A stretch of 64,000 bases of DNA, from contig JAEVLN010000015.1 of the NCBI GenBank assembly GCA_018350325.1, forward strand, positions 310,001 through 374,000, in the 5' to 3' direction. Of the stretch, positions 35,441-46,811 are shown piece after piece. The stretch's first letter is position 1. Each line of letters opens with the position of its first letter. Origin of the DNA: Globodera rostochiensis. Its lineage: Eukaryota > Nematoda > Chromadorea > Rhabditida > Heteroderidae. Made by a program: the position numbers and the translations under genes. Below the pieces are notes generated by a model. It was not told the DNA's origin. It searched no databases and saw only the letters and a program-made list of their open reading frames with translations.

Positions 35441-36185
35441 TTTCACAGTTCGAGACCGTAGAAAATATGAATTGCTAATGGCTGTGGTAAATGCCTTCTG
35501 GCCTTTTGAAGAGGTGGCCTCCGGCCGATCGCATGACAATATTGCAACAAAAAAAAAGACATTTTATTAAATGAAAAATGCTTTTTTCAAAAAACGGCCA
35601 AAGATTATTGACAGAATGAATAATAATGAATGTCGAAAACTGCTTTTAAATATTTATTCACAATTATTATTTTTGAAAAAAAAAATTGATTTTTGTGGTG
35701 GTGATGTTGACTCAACTTTATAAAAATTAATTTGACTCAACTTTATAAAAATTAATATTTATTGGAATAATTGTTTTGATACATCACAGAACAGTCCGAA
35801 TCCAGACCACAAGCATAAATCGGTCCGAATACAGACCCTTTATGAATCCGACTGAATCCACCCATTTTTTTAAAATTTCCCTTCCGAAGCGCGTTTAATG
35901 CATTAAAATTACTTTTAAAATGTTGACAAGTCTGATTACGATTTAAAAGTTTGAATTTTTAGTACCAAATGCGGTTTTTTTGAGGTTGTGATGTGTATTT
36001 TTGAAGATCAAAGTTGCTGCTTTTAATGCATCTTCAATGAAAAGGGGGATTTTTAAGAAAATTAAAAAACTGTTTTGGAGCCAGGTCAACTGTTTCAAGA
36101 CTTGAACTGCTCGAGTAAGTGGTTCTCAGTTTAACTCTCTCTCTGATCACCAGCCCCGATCAATCTTTGTCCATGTGTCAGTCCA

Positions 36186-36315
36186 TCACGCGCTATTCCC
36201 CATCTTTGTTGCGGCAGTACCCTCGCGGAAAGCGTTGCGGAAACGGCGATGGGCGAGCTTGAGATGACGCATACGGCCGGTGCCGGTGGTGCGGCGACGG
36301 ATCGACTTGATGGAC
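36186..36315 (-). pseudogene. Orphan last exon of ribosomal protein eL37
   Basis: After an acceptor ending TTTATGCAG the exon reads [20 protein letters not shown] and [13 protein letters not shown], ending in a TGA stop. The [11 protein letters not shown] and RRFRNxFREGT stretches are diagnostic of the C-terminal part of eL37 (RPL37), a 60S ribosomal subunit protein. The usual upstream zinc-finger exons are not seen in the following kilobase. It is therefore a gene fragment or a captured last exon. The second duplication copy has the same fragment at 44173-44302. Confidence 0.8.
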
Positions 36316-37154
36316 CTGCATAAACAGAGAAATTTATTAAACTCCGCCTAAGAAATTCCATGGAAAATTGAAATTTGACTGGCCGAATTTCTTGACTGAT
36401 TAATAAAGAGGAATGCAAAACTTAATTAAAGCTGGACAGGCCGAACCGGGCAGTTCGGGCAATCCCTACCACAACTCGAAATAAAAATGTTAAACAAAAT
36501 GATCGATTAATTTTCTAATAAATGAACAAATTAGCTGTATTTTTTCTAAGTACAATTTTGATTTGTTTTTTTTAAAAAAAAGATTTGGCCATTTATTTAA
36601 TTTTTTCGTAATTTGCTAAAAACTATTAACTTTTTTTTGATGAAAGATTTTTCTATTCAAACTGCAGATTTTCAAAAAAAGTCGGGCGGAATTTCGACTC
36701 GATCCCGATCAATTCCAGTCTTGAACTCTTATAATTTCAATAGCCGATTTTCGGTCAGGTTCCGGTCCGACGAATTCATTATTCGGCACCAGTTCAGGAT
36801 GTCGAGAATTTGGTCCCGAAGAACCGAATTTTGTCCACTATTGAGTTTTATTTAACCCAACAAAATTGTCAAAAGTCGTTGGGAAAATGTTAGAAAATTT
36901 ATTAAATCGTCATCTGCTAGGGCTGAAATTGTTTACCAAACCAAAAACCATAATAATCTATTATTTGTTGAGCATAAAATTAACAAATAAAAAGCATAAA
37001 AAAAATTTGTGTTTACTTAACAATTTAATTTTGAATTTGATCAGCGCTTAGTAAAACTATGGGTGGTATAAGCCTTTATAATCTTCCGAAAGAGCAGCAA
37101 AATAATCAATCCCCTCGACATTTAATAAATATTTAAAAAAAAGACCATTTTAAA

Positions 37155-37986
37155 ATGATTTACCAATTGCTGACAATCGTTCTGATGCTAATCGGTAATT
37201 GATCCTGGGTCAAAAATTATTGGCTTTTCCTTTAATTTTGAGCCTTTTTCAGACCGTTCCACGCAACAATATACGACACCGTTGACAGAAGAAGACAAAA
37301 ATGCCGCTGTCCAATGCCACAACAATTACCGGTCGCAATTGGCCCTGGGCAATGTGGAGAACAAGACCGGAGGGGAAAAAATGCCGAAAGCGAGCAACAT
37401 GTACAAGCTGACCTGGGACGAAAACTTGGCCAACTTATCGCAGGAATGGGCCAACAAATGCTTGTTGAGGCACTCCTGGAACGGCTGGGCGGGCGAGAAC
37501 TTGGCCTATAATGGCGGCACATTCACGAACAGTTAAATGTTGAGAGAATGCCAAAAAGGCATTTAAATTCAATTCAGAGGACGCTTTTGAGTACGCCTGC
37601 ATTCGCTGGTGGCGCGAATTGGGGCTCTATGGCTTCAATCAGGAGCTGACGCTGAACGATACTAACCTCGTTCCCCTCGGGCATTGGACTAATGTGATAA
37701 ACATTTAGCACTTTTAACGTTTCATGGCACAATCTCTTCAGATGGCGTGGGCAAATACAGACAGAATTGGATGTGCCGTTGCCAGAAATTGTCCAAACAC
37801 CAATTGGAAAACTTACATAGTCTGCTGGTATTATAAAGGGTATGCCATTTATTTATTTGTTTATTTTAGTTTATTATTATTAATGTTTTCAGAGGTAACT
37901 ATTTGGGGGTGCCCGTGTACGGAGTGGGCGAACCGTGCAGCAAATGCGACAAATGTGACAAATCCACCGGACTTTGCTACCAGTGA
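37155..37986 (+). CDS. Secreted CAP-domain (SCP/venom-allergen-like) protein, first copy
   Basis: Five exons in phase: 37155-37194 (signal peptide MIYQLLTIVLMLI), 37253-37531, 37578-37693, 37742-37839 and 37893-37986; 627 nt, 208 aa, no internal stop. Domain marks in order: CHNNYRSQLALG near the N-terminus, LTWDENLANLSQEWANKC, CAP signature-like GENLAY and GHWTN, a W-x-NTDRIGCAVARNCP strand, then YIVCWYY and a Cys-rich end GEPCSKCDKCDKSTGLCYQ. CAP proteins are secreted cysteine-rich proteins. In plant-parasitic nematodes some venom-allergen-like members are secreted into host tissue and dampen host defence; whether this one does is inference. The length fits a single-CAP protein. Confidence 0.92.
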
Positions 37987-38086
37987 AATTGGAGGGGGAT
38001 GAGGACATAAAACGATGAAAATCATTGGGGAAAAGCAATTCAAATATAATTTAATTTGTATTGATGTATTAATATGGGAGTAGCTG

Positions 38087-38640
38087 TACAGTGTGTAACA
38101 AAAATATAGGGTCAACCGTTTTTTTAGTGGTTTGAATACTCAGACTGAACCGATCAAGCTGAAATTTTTACCACTGGTGGCCTATACATAAATATTAAGA
38201 TTCACGCAGGAAAATTGGAATGTGTTGAAGAAAATTTTGTGTTAGAAATTTTTTTTTTTTTCGAAAAACAGGGTGTAACAAAAGAATAGGGTCAGATTTT
38301 GTAAAGGCTAGAACTTTTTTTATAGGCATTTTGCCACGTGCTAACAAATTAACAAAGCAAGAACAGGGTCAGATCGTTGCGTTAAACCGAGATGGACTCA
38401 TCAAAAGAGAAATTGGACGAAGGTTGAATGATTCAAAAGATGTTACCTCAAATTTTCTCAAAATCCTGACTTCATAAATGTTGTAATCGAAGACAACCTA
38501 TTCTTTTGACGGATCCTGAGAATTACGGGAAGCGTAACAGTCCTGAGAAGTCAAAGAAACTGTACGAGAGAACAAAGCGGCGGATTTGAGCAACTCAACC
38601 CAAGCAACATTTTGTACAAAAATGGGGGTAAATTCGGGAA
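38087..38640 (+). pseudogene. Tc1/mariner transposase relic, first copy
   Basis: TACAGTGTGTAACAAAAATA at 38087 looks like a Tc1-type terminal repeat, with a second GTGTAACAAAAGAATAGGG at 38272. From 38331 an open segment reads PRANKLTKQEQGQIVALNRD and GLIKREIGRRLNDS, the paired HTH DNA-binding part of Tc1/Tc3-like transposases, ending in a stop at 38475-38477. A further piece reads DPENYGKRNSPEKSKKLYER near 38514. The catalytic DDE region is absent, so it is a dead 5' fragment. Confidence 0.85.
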
Positions 38641-38829
38641 AAAAAATTCCCCGAGGGCATGTAAAAAATAAATAGCGAAAAAAATTTGCGAGAGAAAATT
38701 CAAATTTTTATGAAATCTGAAAATAAGAACAAATCTTAAAAACCCGGATTTAAACTAAGCTTTTTTAAAAGCATTTCAATATTTAATCCATTTTAATTTG
38801 AATTTCCATCCAAATTCCGTCCCGCCCAT

Positions 38830-40685
38830 TCACTTTTTGCCTTTTTTGCTCCCTCGGGCCCTTCGCTTGCGTCGTCTATTAAAAATAAAACAAATATTTT
38901 ATTTAAATGATATAAAGTCATTTTGTCTTACCCATCGCCAATGTCATTGTCTTCGAAGTTAATGTCGACACAATTCCACAACCATTCAACGGCCTCCTTT
39001 TCCCACTTGGCCCATTTGTCTTCGTCGCGCTCAATTGGACAACGGACCAACAGCGAAAATTCTTTGTTAAATCGTCGGAACACCAATCGCTCCCCCGTCA
39101 AATTGTTTTTCACATCAAATGGCACAATCCAATAAAAGCAGCCCCAATGACCAAGTCTGATGATGAAATTGGCCTGTTCGAACGAATTGAGAAATGCCTA
39201 GAGGTTCAAAAGGAATTTAAATCGAAAAATGCAGAAACATAAATACATTTTTGACTCCTTCCATTGCTCCCATAAAATAAACGCATCGCAACACTTTCGG
39301 AAGTCCATCCTCGCGGGGCGTGTGCAACCATTTGGCCATGACTTGTTCAGAAAAAGCGCCGGCGCTGTCATCGCCCGGGAACTTGGGAACACCAGAATGG
39401 TAATCGATCATGTGGAGCTTTGGGCAATCGTCGAGAATGGTCGGAAAGAATTTGCGCCAACAGTCGAGATCGAAGGGATTCAAAGAAAGTTGGAAAATGC
39501 TGGCACTGATCAAAGGCCAAATCTTTTTCCAAATGATTTCCCAACTGCGGTTTTGGTTGTCGAATGTTTTGATTGAAAGACTGGCCTTTTTGGAGTCAAA
39601 AAGTCGGCGAATTCGTTGAAGAAATTCGATGACATTTCGGTCAATGTAACTAAAACTCTCAAATATTGTTTAGGGCTTTTAGAACATTTAAGACCTTATT
39701 TTAAGGCGTTCGAAGCCGATCACTTTGCCAGGAAGTGATTTTCGCGGAATTGGCAGCCGACGCTCGACCTTCCCGTCGACGAATTTGACAATTTGAGCGT
39801 CGTCTTTTTCTTTCTTTCCGCGACGAATTTCCAAATTGCCCAACGACCATTCATTCAAATTAAAATGCTCGTCCACCAAACGATCAAATCGATCGCTGAT
39901 CAGCGCAACTTTCAGTCCGAGCATACGAGGCCGACAGAATTTGAAGACTTCGAACAGAACGTCGGCAGAAATTCGACTAAAAGCTTTAGTTGGTAATGTG
40001 GTAAAACCAGGGACGTAGCTAGAAAAAAATTTTGGAGGGGGGAATTGATCCATCTGAGCGCGGCGCTCAGATGGCATTCCCATTTGAGCGCTAGGAGCGG
40101 CCCGGCCCGGGAAAATTTTTTTGATTTTTGATGGCAATTTGTTAAGAAAATTGCTAAAAGTTGTAAAACAATAGGGTCCTCCCTCTTGTTTTTTTTTTCT
40201 CAAATTTCATTTTGGGGGGGGGGGGAATTCCCCCCCTCCTGGCTACGCCCTTGGGTAAAACCCCCAACTCGTTCGCCCAAACGACCCGCACTAACCGCCG
40301 ACCTCCTCCCCCCCCACCCCACAGAAGTTCTCAAAAATTTGAAAATCGGCAAAATTGCCAAATTCTTTGTTGGGTAGGGAACCAAACGCAACTATTGCTG
40401 GGGCCCAAATCAATCCGGGCGCGGTTGTTTTACTATCCTGGAATCCGGTTTCCCGACCCAGGTGTGATCAAAACTACGGCGATACTTGCGGGGTGTTGCC
40501 CTTACCCACATTCGAAAAATCCGGAGCCTAATTTAAATTTGTACAATAAAGAACAGAAAGTTGTCACGTTCCGCAATTAATGAATTTTTACTTTTCGCTG
40601 GCAAAAAAAAAAACTTTTATTAGAAATAAAAGAAGACTCACATTTCTTTCAATTGTTTCTCCACTTTCTTTGCATTGTCCGACAT
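38830..40685 (-). CDS. F-box-like family protein, copy E (intact, 346 aa)
   Basis: Five exons in phase: E1 40642-40685 ([14 protein letters not shown]), E2 39695-39976, E3 39247-39649, E4 38932-39197, E5 38830-38875; 1041 nt without internal stop. E2 has [20 protein letters not shown] and [13 protein letters not shown]3 has [14 protein letters not shown] and [10 protein letters not shown]4 has [14 protein letters not shown]. The tail is [14 protein letters not shown], strongly basic and possibly a nuclear-localisation signal, where copies B and C have LLDANEG-type tails. Intron 1 holds a hAT-like element. Its duplicate E' is at 46812-48668. The role inferred from the family is a substrate adaptor of an SCF-type ubiquitin ligase. 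Confidence 0.85.
40008..40253. mobile_element. hAT-like MITE in intron 1 of copy E
   Basis: Ends CAGGGACGTAGCTAG and GGCTACGCCCTTG are flanked by a perfect 8-bp duplication GGTAAAAC (40000-40007 and 40254-40261). It includes G-rich and C-rich runs just inside. The duplicated counterpart lies near 47994-48240. Confidence 0.88.
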
Positions 40686-41224
40686 TTATTGATTGTTGTG
40701 AAAATTCAAATAATTATACTAACAATTAAATGAGACTAAAATGGACGTTTAATTAATGTAATCAACAAAAAAAAAGTGACAAAATCGTCAAATGCTCAAC
40801 GCGTTGCGGCTTCGCACGCGTGAGAAAATGCAGTCGAAAAAATTGGGAAAAGAAAGAGAAATTGACGGAATTTGCCCATCTCTGATCGGCGGTAGGGAAA
40901 GACAAAAATCGATAATTTGTGTTCAATGAGGGCAGAGAAAGAAACCATCCGTCTCTATCCTGTTGCGTCGGCACATAAAATGTGTCGGATGAGAAGCAAA
41001 CGTTGAGGGTTTGGCACAATTTAAAGGTTTTAACTTTAAATTGTTGAAATTTATGTAAATCAAAATATTTAAAGAAAACACTTGTTTTTAGCAGGTCTGT
41101 AACCATCGGGGGGGGGGCAAACCAAAAAAAAAGGTTAGATGAATCAAATCCCGGTCAAAAAAACCGGGATTAATTGGTCAAAAACAAAGATTGTCAATTT
41201 TGAAAAAACCATTAATTGTGGTTT

Positions 41225-42737
41225 CTTCCGAAAATATCAAAAGTAAATTCTGAAAGGCATTAATGTATTTTTTCCGGAAAGAATCAACAAAAGTATGAAA
41301 GGTATTAATGTATTTTTTCCGGAAAGAATCAACAAAAGTAAATTCTGAAAGGTATTAATGTATTTTTTCCGGAAAGAATCAACAAAAGTAAATTCTGAAA
41401 GGTATTAATGTATTTTTTCCGGAAAGAATCAACAAAAGAAATTCTGAAAGGTTTTAATGTATTTTTTCCCGAAATATCATAAGCAAATTCAGAAAGGCTT
41501 TAATGTATTTTTTGCCGGAAAGAATCAACAAAAGTAAATTTTGAAAGGTATTAATTTATTTTTTCTGGAAAGAATCAACAAAAGCAAATTCTGAAAGGTA
41601 TTAATGTATTTTTTCCCGAAATATCAAAAGCAAATTCTGAAAGGTATTAATGTATTTTTTCCGGAAAGAATCAACAAAAGTAAATTCTGAAAGGTATTAA
41701 TGTATTTTTTCCGGAAAGAATCAACAAAAGCAAATTCTGAAAGGTATTAATGTATTTTTTCCGGAAAAAATCAACAAAAGTAAATTCTGAAAGGTAATAA
41801 TGTATTTTTTCCGGAAAGAATCAACAAAAGTAAATTTTGAAAGGCATTCATGTATTTTTTGCGGAAAGAATCAACAAAAGTAAATTCTAAAAGGTATTAA
41901 TGTATTTTTTCCGGAAAGAATCAACAAAAGTAAATTCTGAAAGGTATTAATGTATTTTTCCGGAAAGAATCAACAAAAGTAAATACTGAAAGGTATTAAT
42001 GTATTTTTTCCGGAAAGAATAACAAAAGTAAATTCTGAAAGGTATTATGTATTTTTTCCGAAAAGAATCAACAAAAGTAAATTCTGAAAGGTATTAATGT
42101 ATCTTTCCGGAAAGAATCAACAAAAGTAAATTCTGAAAGGTATTAATGTATTTTTTCCGGAAAGAATCAACAAAAGTAAATTCTGAAAGGTATTAATGTA
42201 TTTTTTCCAGAAAGAATCAAAAAGTAAATTCTAAAAGGTATTAATGTATTTTTTCCGGAAAGAATCAACAAAAGTAAATTCTGAAAGGTATTAATGTATT
42301 TTTCCGGAAAGAATCAACAAAAGTAAATTCTGAAAGGTATTCATGTATTTTTTCCGGAAATATCAAAAGTAAATTCTGAAAGGCATTCATGTATTTTTTC
42401 CGGAAATATCAAAAGTAAATTCTGAAAGGCATTCATGTATTTTTTCCGGAAAGAATCAACAAAAGTAAATTCTGAAAGGTATTAATGTATTTTTTCCGGA
42501 AAGAATCAACAAAAGTAAATTCTGAAAGGTATTAATGTATTTTTTCCGGAAAGAATTAACAAAAGTAAATTCTGAAAGGTATTCATGTATTTTTTCCGGA
42601 AAGAATCAACAAAAGTAAATTCTGAAAGGTATTAATGTATTTTTTCCGGAAAGAATCAACAAAAGTAAATTCTGAAAGGTATTAATGTATTTTTTCCGGA
42701 AAGAATTAACAAAAGTAAATTCTGAAAGGTATTAATT
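41225..42737. repeat. 50-bp minisatellite, first copy (~30 units)
   Basis: Unit TGAAAGGTATTAATGTATTT, TTTCCGGAAAGAATCAACAA, AAGTAAATTC (50 bp). Each unit has the palindrome TTTCCGGAAA. Variants include shortened units with ATATCAAAAG in place of GAATCAACAAAAG. No stable reading frame. Confidence 0.97.
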
Positions 42738-43225
42738 CCGGGCAGATAAAGAATTGGGGGGGGGGGGGGGGGTGGAGGGGAGACAGAGGGGGGGGGGGGG
42801 GGGGGGGGGATGGCCCAAACAACCTTAGGTCCAAACAACTTTATTTTCGCACAATTATTCATAATTTATTAACGATAGACTGATATTTTTTTTTTTAAAT
42901 TCTAGGATATGAATAGTAGTGAAGTCATTTCAAAAAAAGGCAAAAGCCTGCTAACTCGAGAAGGCTTCGATGATCAGTTTGAAGCGGACAGCAAAGTTGA
43001 AGACAACATGCAAATTTGCAGCAACTGTTTGCAATTTGATAATAGAGCAATGGAGTATTTGCGTGCCGTTTCATATCATCTGGCACGCCCCAATTCATTT
43101 TCCCTTATAACTTACAAACAACTTGTACTCAAAAAATTATTTTTAAAATTATATTGCACTGCCCAAAGGATCACTGCCCAAAGGATCACTGCCCAATCGA
43201 TCCACTGCCCAAAGGATAGGGAACC
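42738..43225. other. Spacer between the two duplication copies
   Basis: Has long G-runs at 42757-42809, then an open stretch from 42909 that contains no recognised domain, and four copies of CACTGCCCAAAGGAT at 43150-43217. It is not present in the duplicated unit. The ORF could be an exon but nothing supports it. Confidence 0.5.
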
Positions 43226-44172
43226 TTTTATATTCAAATTAAATTATGAAAACATAAGACAAAATTATTACTTTTCCTTTATACGACCACAGATTTATGT
43301 TTAAAAGTAGGGTTGGTCCCCGACCCCTCGGGAGCAAGAAAAGTCGGGGTCGGGGTTTTCGTCCCCGACCAAAAAAGTCGGGGATCGGGGTTTTTCCCAG
43401 CAAAAAGCCCGAAAAATTCAAAAAAGTCGGGGACGAAAACCCCGACTAAAAAAATGGGGGGTTTTCACAGTTCGAGACCGTAGAAAATATGAATTGCTAA
43501 TGGCTGTGCCTTCTGGCCTTTTGAAGAGGTGGCCTCCGGCCGATCGCATGACAATATTGCAACAAAAAAAAAGACATTTTATTAAATGAAAAATGCTTTT
43601 TTCAAAAACGCCCAAAGTTATTGTCAGAATGAATAATAATAAATGACGAAAACTGCTTTTAAATATTTATTCACAATTATTATTTTTGAAAAAAAAATTG
43701 ATTTTTGTGGTGGTGATGTTAACTCAATTTTATAAAAATTAATATTTATTGGAATAATTGTTTTGATACATCACAGAACAGTCCGAATCCAGACCACAAG
43801 CATAAATCGGTCCGAATACAGACCCTTTATGAATCCGACTGAATCCACCCATTTTTTTAAATTTCCCTTCCGAAGCGCGTTTAATGCATTAAAATTACTT
43901 TTAAAATGTCGACAAGTCTGATTACGATTTAAAAAGTTTGAATTTTTAGTACCAAATGCGGTTTTTTTGAGGTTGTGATGTGTATTTTTGAAGATCAAAG
44001 TTGCTGCTTTTAATGCATCTTCAATGAAAAGGGGGATTTTTAAGAAAATTAAAAAACTGTTTTGGAGCCAGGTCAACTGTTTCAAGATTTGAACTGCTCG
44101 AGTAAGTGGTTCTCAGTTTAACTCTCTCTCTGATCACCAGCCCCGATCAATCTTTGTCCATGTGTCAGTCCA

Positions 44173-44302
44173 TCACGCGCTATTCCCCATCTTTGTTGCG
44201 GCAGTACCCTCGCGGAAAGCGTTGCGGAAACGGCGATGGGCGAGCTTGAGATGACGCATACGGCCGGTGCCGGTGGTGCGGCGACGGATCGACTTGATGG
44301 AC
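44173..44302 (-). pseudogene. Orphan eL37 last exon, second copy
   Basis: Same 130-bp exon as at 36186-36315, with GTGRMRHLK and FREGT intact and the same stop; no upstream eL37 exons. It was carried along by the segmental duplication. Confidence 0.8.
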
Positions 44303-45141
44303 CTGCATAAACAGAGAAATTTATTAAACTCCGCCTAAGAAATTCCATGGAAAATTGAAATTTGACTGGCCGAATTTCTTGACTGATTAATAAAGAGGAA
44401 TGCAAAACTTAATTAAAGCTGGACAGGCCGAACCGGGCAGTTCGGGCAATCCCTACCACAACTCGAAATAAAAATGTTAAACAAAATGATCGATTAATTT
44501 TCTAATAAATGAACAAATTAGCTGTATTTTTTCTAAGTACAATTTTGATTTGTTTTTTTTAAAAAAAAGATTTGGCCATTTATTTAATTTTTTCGTAATT
44601 TGCTAAAAACTATTAACTTTTTTTTGATGAAAGATTTTTCTATTCAAACTGCAGATTTTCAAAAAAAGTCGGGCGGAATTTCGACTCGATCCCGATCAAT
44701 TCCAGTCTTGAACTCTTATAATTTCAATAGCCGATTTTCGGTCAGGTTCCGGTCCGACGAATTCATTATTCGGCACCAGTTCAGGATGTCGAGAATTTGG
44801 TCCCGAAGAACCGAATTTTGTCCACTATTGAGTTTTATTTAACCCAACAAAATTGTCAAAAGTCGTTGGGAAAATGTTAGAAAATTTATTAAATCGTCAT
44901 CTGCTAGGGCTGAAATTGTTTACCAAACCAAAAACCATAATAATCTATTATTTGTTGAGCATAAAATTAACAAATAAAAAGCATAAAAAAAATTTGTGTT
45001 TACTTAACAATTTAATTTTGAATTTGATCAGCGCTTAGTAAAACTATGGGTGGTATAAGCCTTTATAATCTTCCGAAAGAGCAGCAAAATAATCAATCCC
45101 CTCGACATTTAATAAATATTTAAAAAAAAGACCATTTTAAA

Positions 45142-45973
45142 ATGATTTACCAATTGCTGACAATCGTTCTGATGCTAATCGGTAATTGATCCTGGGTCAA
45201 AAATTATTGGCTTTTCCTTTAATTTTGAGCCTTTTTCAGACCGTTCCACGCAACAATATACGACACCGTTGACAGAAGAAGACAAAAATGCCGCTGTCCA
45301 ATGCCACAACAATTACCGGTCGCAATTGGCCCTGGGCAATGTGGAGAACAAGACCGGAGGGGAAAAAATGCCGAAAGCGAGCAACATGTACAAGCTGACC
45401 TGGGACGAAAACTTGGCCAACTTATCGCAGGAATGGGCCAACAAATGCTTGTTGAGGCACTCCTGGAACGGCTGGGCGGGCGAGAACTTGGCCTATAATG
45501 GCGGCACATTCACGAACAGTTAAATGTTGAGAGAATGCCAAAAAGGCATTTAAATTCAATTCAGAGGACGCTTTTGAGTACGCCTGCATTCGCTGGTGGC
45601 GCGAATTGGGGCTCTATGGCTTCAATCAGGAGCTGACGCTGAACGATACTAACCTCGTTCCCCTCGGGCATTGGACTAATGTGATAAACATTTAGCACTT
45701 TTAACGTTTCATGGCACAATCTCTTCAGATGGCGTGGGCAAATACAGACAGAATTGGATGTGCCGTTGCCAGAAATTGTCCAAACACCAATTGGAAAACT
45801 TACATAGTCTGCTGGTATTATAAAGGGTATGTCATTTATTTATTTGTTTATTTTAGTTTATTTTTATTAATGTTTTCAGAGGTAACTATTTGGGGGTGCC
45901 CGTGTACGGTGTGGGCGAGCCGTGCAGCAAATGCGACAAATGTGACAAATCCACCGGACTTTGCTACCAGTGA
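45142..45973 (+). CDS. Secreted CAP-domain protein, second copy
   Basis: Exons 45142-45181, 45240-45518, 45565-45680, 45729-45826 and 45880-45973, 208 aa, with the same splice sites as the first copy. The only coding differences I found are in the last exon, GGA to GGT and GAA to GAG within GVGEP, both silent, so the two proteins are predicted to be identical. Introns also differ at a few sites. Features and likely role are as for the gene at 37155-37986. Confidence 0.92.
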
Positions 45974-46074
45974 AATTGGAGGGGGATGAGGACATAAAAC
46001 GATGAAAATCATTGGGGAAAAGCAATTCAAAATATAATTTAATTTGTATTGATGTATTAATATGGGAGTAGCTG

Positions 46075-46625
46075 TACAGTGTGTAACAAAAATATAGGGT
46101 CAACCGTTTTTTTAGTGGTTTGAATACTCAGACTGAACCGATCAAGCTGAAATTTTTACCACTGGTGGCCTATACATAAATATTAAGATTCACGCAGGAA
46201 AATTGGAATGTGTTGAAGAAAATTTTGTGTTAGAAATTTTTTTTTTTTTCGAAAAACAGGGTGTAACAAAAGAATAGGGTCAGATTTTGTAAAGGCTAGA
46301 ACTTTTTTTATAGGCATTTTGCCACGTGCTAACAAATTAACAAAGCAAGATCATGGTCAGATCGTTGCGTTAAACCGAGATGGACTCATCAAAAGAGAAA
46401 TTGGACGAAGGTTGAATGATTCAAAAGATGTTACCTCAAATTTTCTCAAAATCCTGACTTCATAAATGTTGTAATCGAAGACAACCTATTCTTTTGACGG
46501 ATCCTGAGAATTACGGGAAGCGTAACAGTCCTGAGAAGTCAAAGAAACTGTACGAGAGAACAAAGCGGCGGATTTGAGCAACTCAACCAAAGCAACATTT
46601 TGTACAAAAATGGGGGTAAATTCGG
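46075..46625 (+). pseudogene. Tc1/mariner transposase relic, second copy
   Basis: Duplicate of the relic at 38087-38640, with the same stop after the HTH region. It differs at CAAGATCATGGTCAG against CAAGAACAGGGTCAG, which changes the peptide. No catalytic region. Confidence 0.85.
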
Positions 46626-46811
46626 GAAAAAACCGAGGGCATGTAAAAAATAAATAGCGAAAAAAATTTGCGAGAGAAAATTCAAATTTTTATGAAATCT
46701 GAAAATAAGAACAAATCTTGAAAACCCGGATTTAAACTAAGCTTTTTTAAAAGCATTTCAATATTTAATCCATTTTAATTTGAATTTCCATCCAAATTCC
46801 GTCCCGCCCAT

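Larger units (their letters stand above)
35204..42737. repeat. Segmental duplication, first copy
   Basis: Starts at TTTTATATTCAAATTAAATT and matches the sequence from 43226 almost base for base up to and into the minisatellite. The offset is 8022 bp at the left end, then about 7986 bp after small deletions in the second copy. It carries an eL37 fragment, a CAP gene, a Tc1 relic, F-box-like gene E and the minisatellite. Confidence 0.95.

Noticed and set aside
37232..37522. Minus-strand Arg/Ser/Pro-rich ORF
   Set aside because: Antisense shadow of the CAP gene exon 2; the plus-strand frame has domain and splice evidence.
42909..43304. 131-residue ORF starting MNSSEVISKKGKS
   Set aside because: No recognised domain; its second half runs through CACTGCCCAAAGGAT repeats and duplication sequence. 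It was left as a possible exon only.
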